In this document: positions 5,020 through 5,401 of the stretch, one piece after another
How the letters are laid out: every line of letters begins with the position of its first letter
Position numbering within the stretch: the stretch's first letter is position 1
DNA from: Desulfovibrio sp. UBA6121
GTDB taxonomy: Bacteria > Desulfobacterota > Desulfovibrionia > Desulfovibrionales > Desulfovibrionaceae
DNA length: 5,401 nt
Assembly: GCA_002422505.1 (NCBI GenBank)
Contig: DIVX01000097.1
Location: 198 to 5,598, forward strand
Reading direction: 5' to 3'
Program-made: the position numbers and the translations under genes
The notes under the pieces: generated by a model
Seen by the model: the letters and a program-made list of their open reading frames with translations, nothing else
Told to the model about the DNA's origin: nothing
Databases searched by the model: none

Positions 5020-5401
5020 CTATTTGGTGCCGAAGATTTTGTCGCCCGCATCGCCCAGGCCGGGAAGGATGTAGCCCTTCTCGTTCAGGCGTTCGTCCAC
5101 CCCGGCGCAGTAGATGTCCACGTCCGGGTGCTTGTCTTGAATGCGCTTGATGCCTTCCGGCGCGGCCACCAGGAACAGGCCGCGAATCTGCGTGCAGCCT
5201 GCGGCCTTCAGCAGTTCGATGGTGGCTTCCAGCGTGCCGCCGGTGGCCAGCATGGGGTCCAGGATGATGGCCATGCGCGCCTTGATGTCCCTGGCGAGCT
5301 TGACGTAATATTTTACGGGTTTGAGGGTTTCCTCGTTGCGGTAAAAGCCCACCACGCTCACCTTGGCGCCGGGCACCATGTCCAGCACGCCGTCCATCAT
5401 G
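5020..5401 (-). CDS. upp: Uracil phosphoribosyltransferase (3' part, N-terminus outside window)
   Basis: The C-terminal 126 or so residues are present, against about 208 in full-length Upp, so roughly 80 residues lie beyond the right edge. The enzyme makes UMP from uracil and PRPP in the cytoplasm (pyrimidine salvage). Key segments are GFYRNEETLKPV (18-29 of the visible part), the PRPP-binding loop DPMLATGGT (48-56), LVAAPEGI (77-84), HPDVDIY, and the conserved end GYILPGLGDAGDKIFGTK, which matches E. coli Upp almost exactly. The TAG stop is at 5022-5020 on the minus strand. Its neighbour uraA supplies the substrate, and the terminator just after it may uncouple the two. The reading frame is intact to the window edge, so the gene is cut by the window rather than broken. 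Confidence 0.97.
   Translation of the reverse strand, partial: MMDGVLDMVPGAKVSVVGFYRNEETLKPVKYYVKLARDIKARMAIILDPMLATGGTLEATIELLKAAGCTQIRGLFLVAAPEGIKRIQDKHPDVDIYCAGVDERLNEKGYILPGLGDAGDKIFGTK

Noticed and set aside
4067..5074. 335-codon open frame on the plus strand across uraA and into upp
   Set aside because: Composition is dominated by His, Gly, Asp and Gln, it crosses two real genes on the other strand, and it lacks any motif. It is an antisense shadow.

Overview
The window reads as a piece of a high-GC chromosome. It looks like a sulfate-reducing deltaproteobacterium of the Desulfovibrio group. This is an inference from the gene set: the tail of an FprA/ROO-type flavo-diiron protein, anaerobe-style cobalamin genes, a Gram-negative FemAB-like protein, and a UraA/Upp pair. 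No taxonomic search was possible. Nothing points to a phage, plasmid, transposon or CRISPR array.

Layout, left to right. (1) 2-172 (+) is the C-terminal end of a flavodoxin-domain protein, followed at once by a strong intrinsic terminator (194-222). (2) 243-1809 (+) is a tight three-gene unit with overlapping stop and start codons: precorrin-4 C11-methyltransferase (cobM/cbiF), a YjbQ-family protein, and a small eight-cysteine probable metal-binding protein. The joint between the last two carries a 12-bp tandem repeat that encodes a KFEP-repeat tail. (3) 1810-2347 holds no convincing protein gene. It does contain a near-consensus sigma70 promoter (1900-1927), a stretch that can fold into a long interrupted rod, and an intrinsic terminator (2112-2151). 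Together these look like a stand-alone structured small RNA of about 215 nt, perhaps 6S-like. (4) 2348-3424 (+) is a FemAB/FemX-like aminoacyltransferase. (5) A 15-bp perfect hairpin (3481-3522) separates it from the convergent uraA, and a G-rich palindromic patch lies beside it. (6) On the minus strand, upp (5020-5401, N-terminus outside the window) is followed by a textbook terminator (4987-5010) and then uraA (3593-4882). Permease and phosphoribosyltransferase together form the uracil salvage route: uptake, then conversion to UMP.

The protein-coding content is mostly ordinary housekeeping and accessory metabolism. The items most worth a second look are the probable unannotated small RNA, the terminator only about 20 nt upstream of cobM, the grouping of YjbQ and a cysteine-rich protein with a corrin methyltransferase, and the terminator and leader between upp and uraA. 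I did not find a clearly new multi-gene system.
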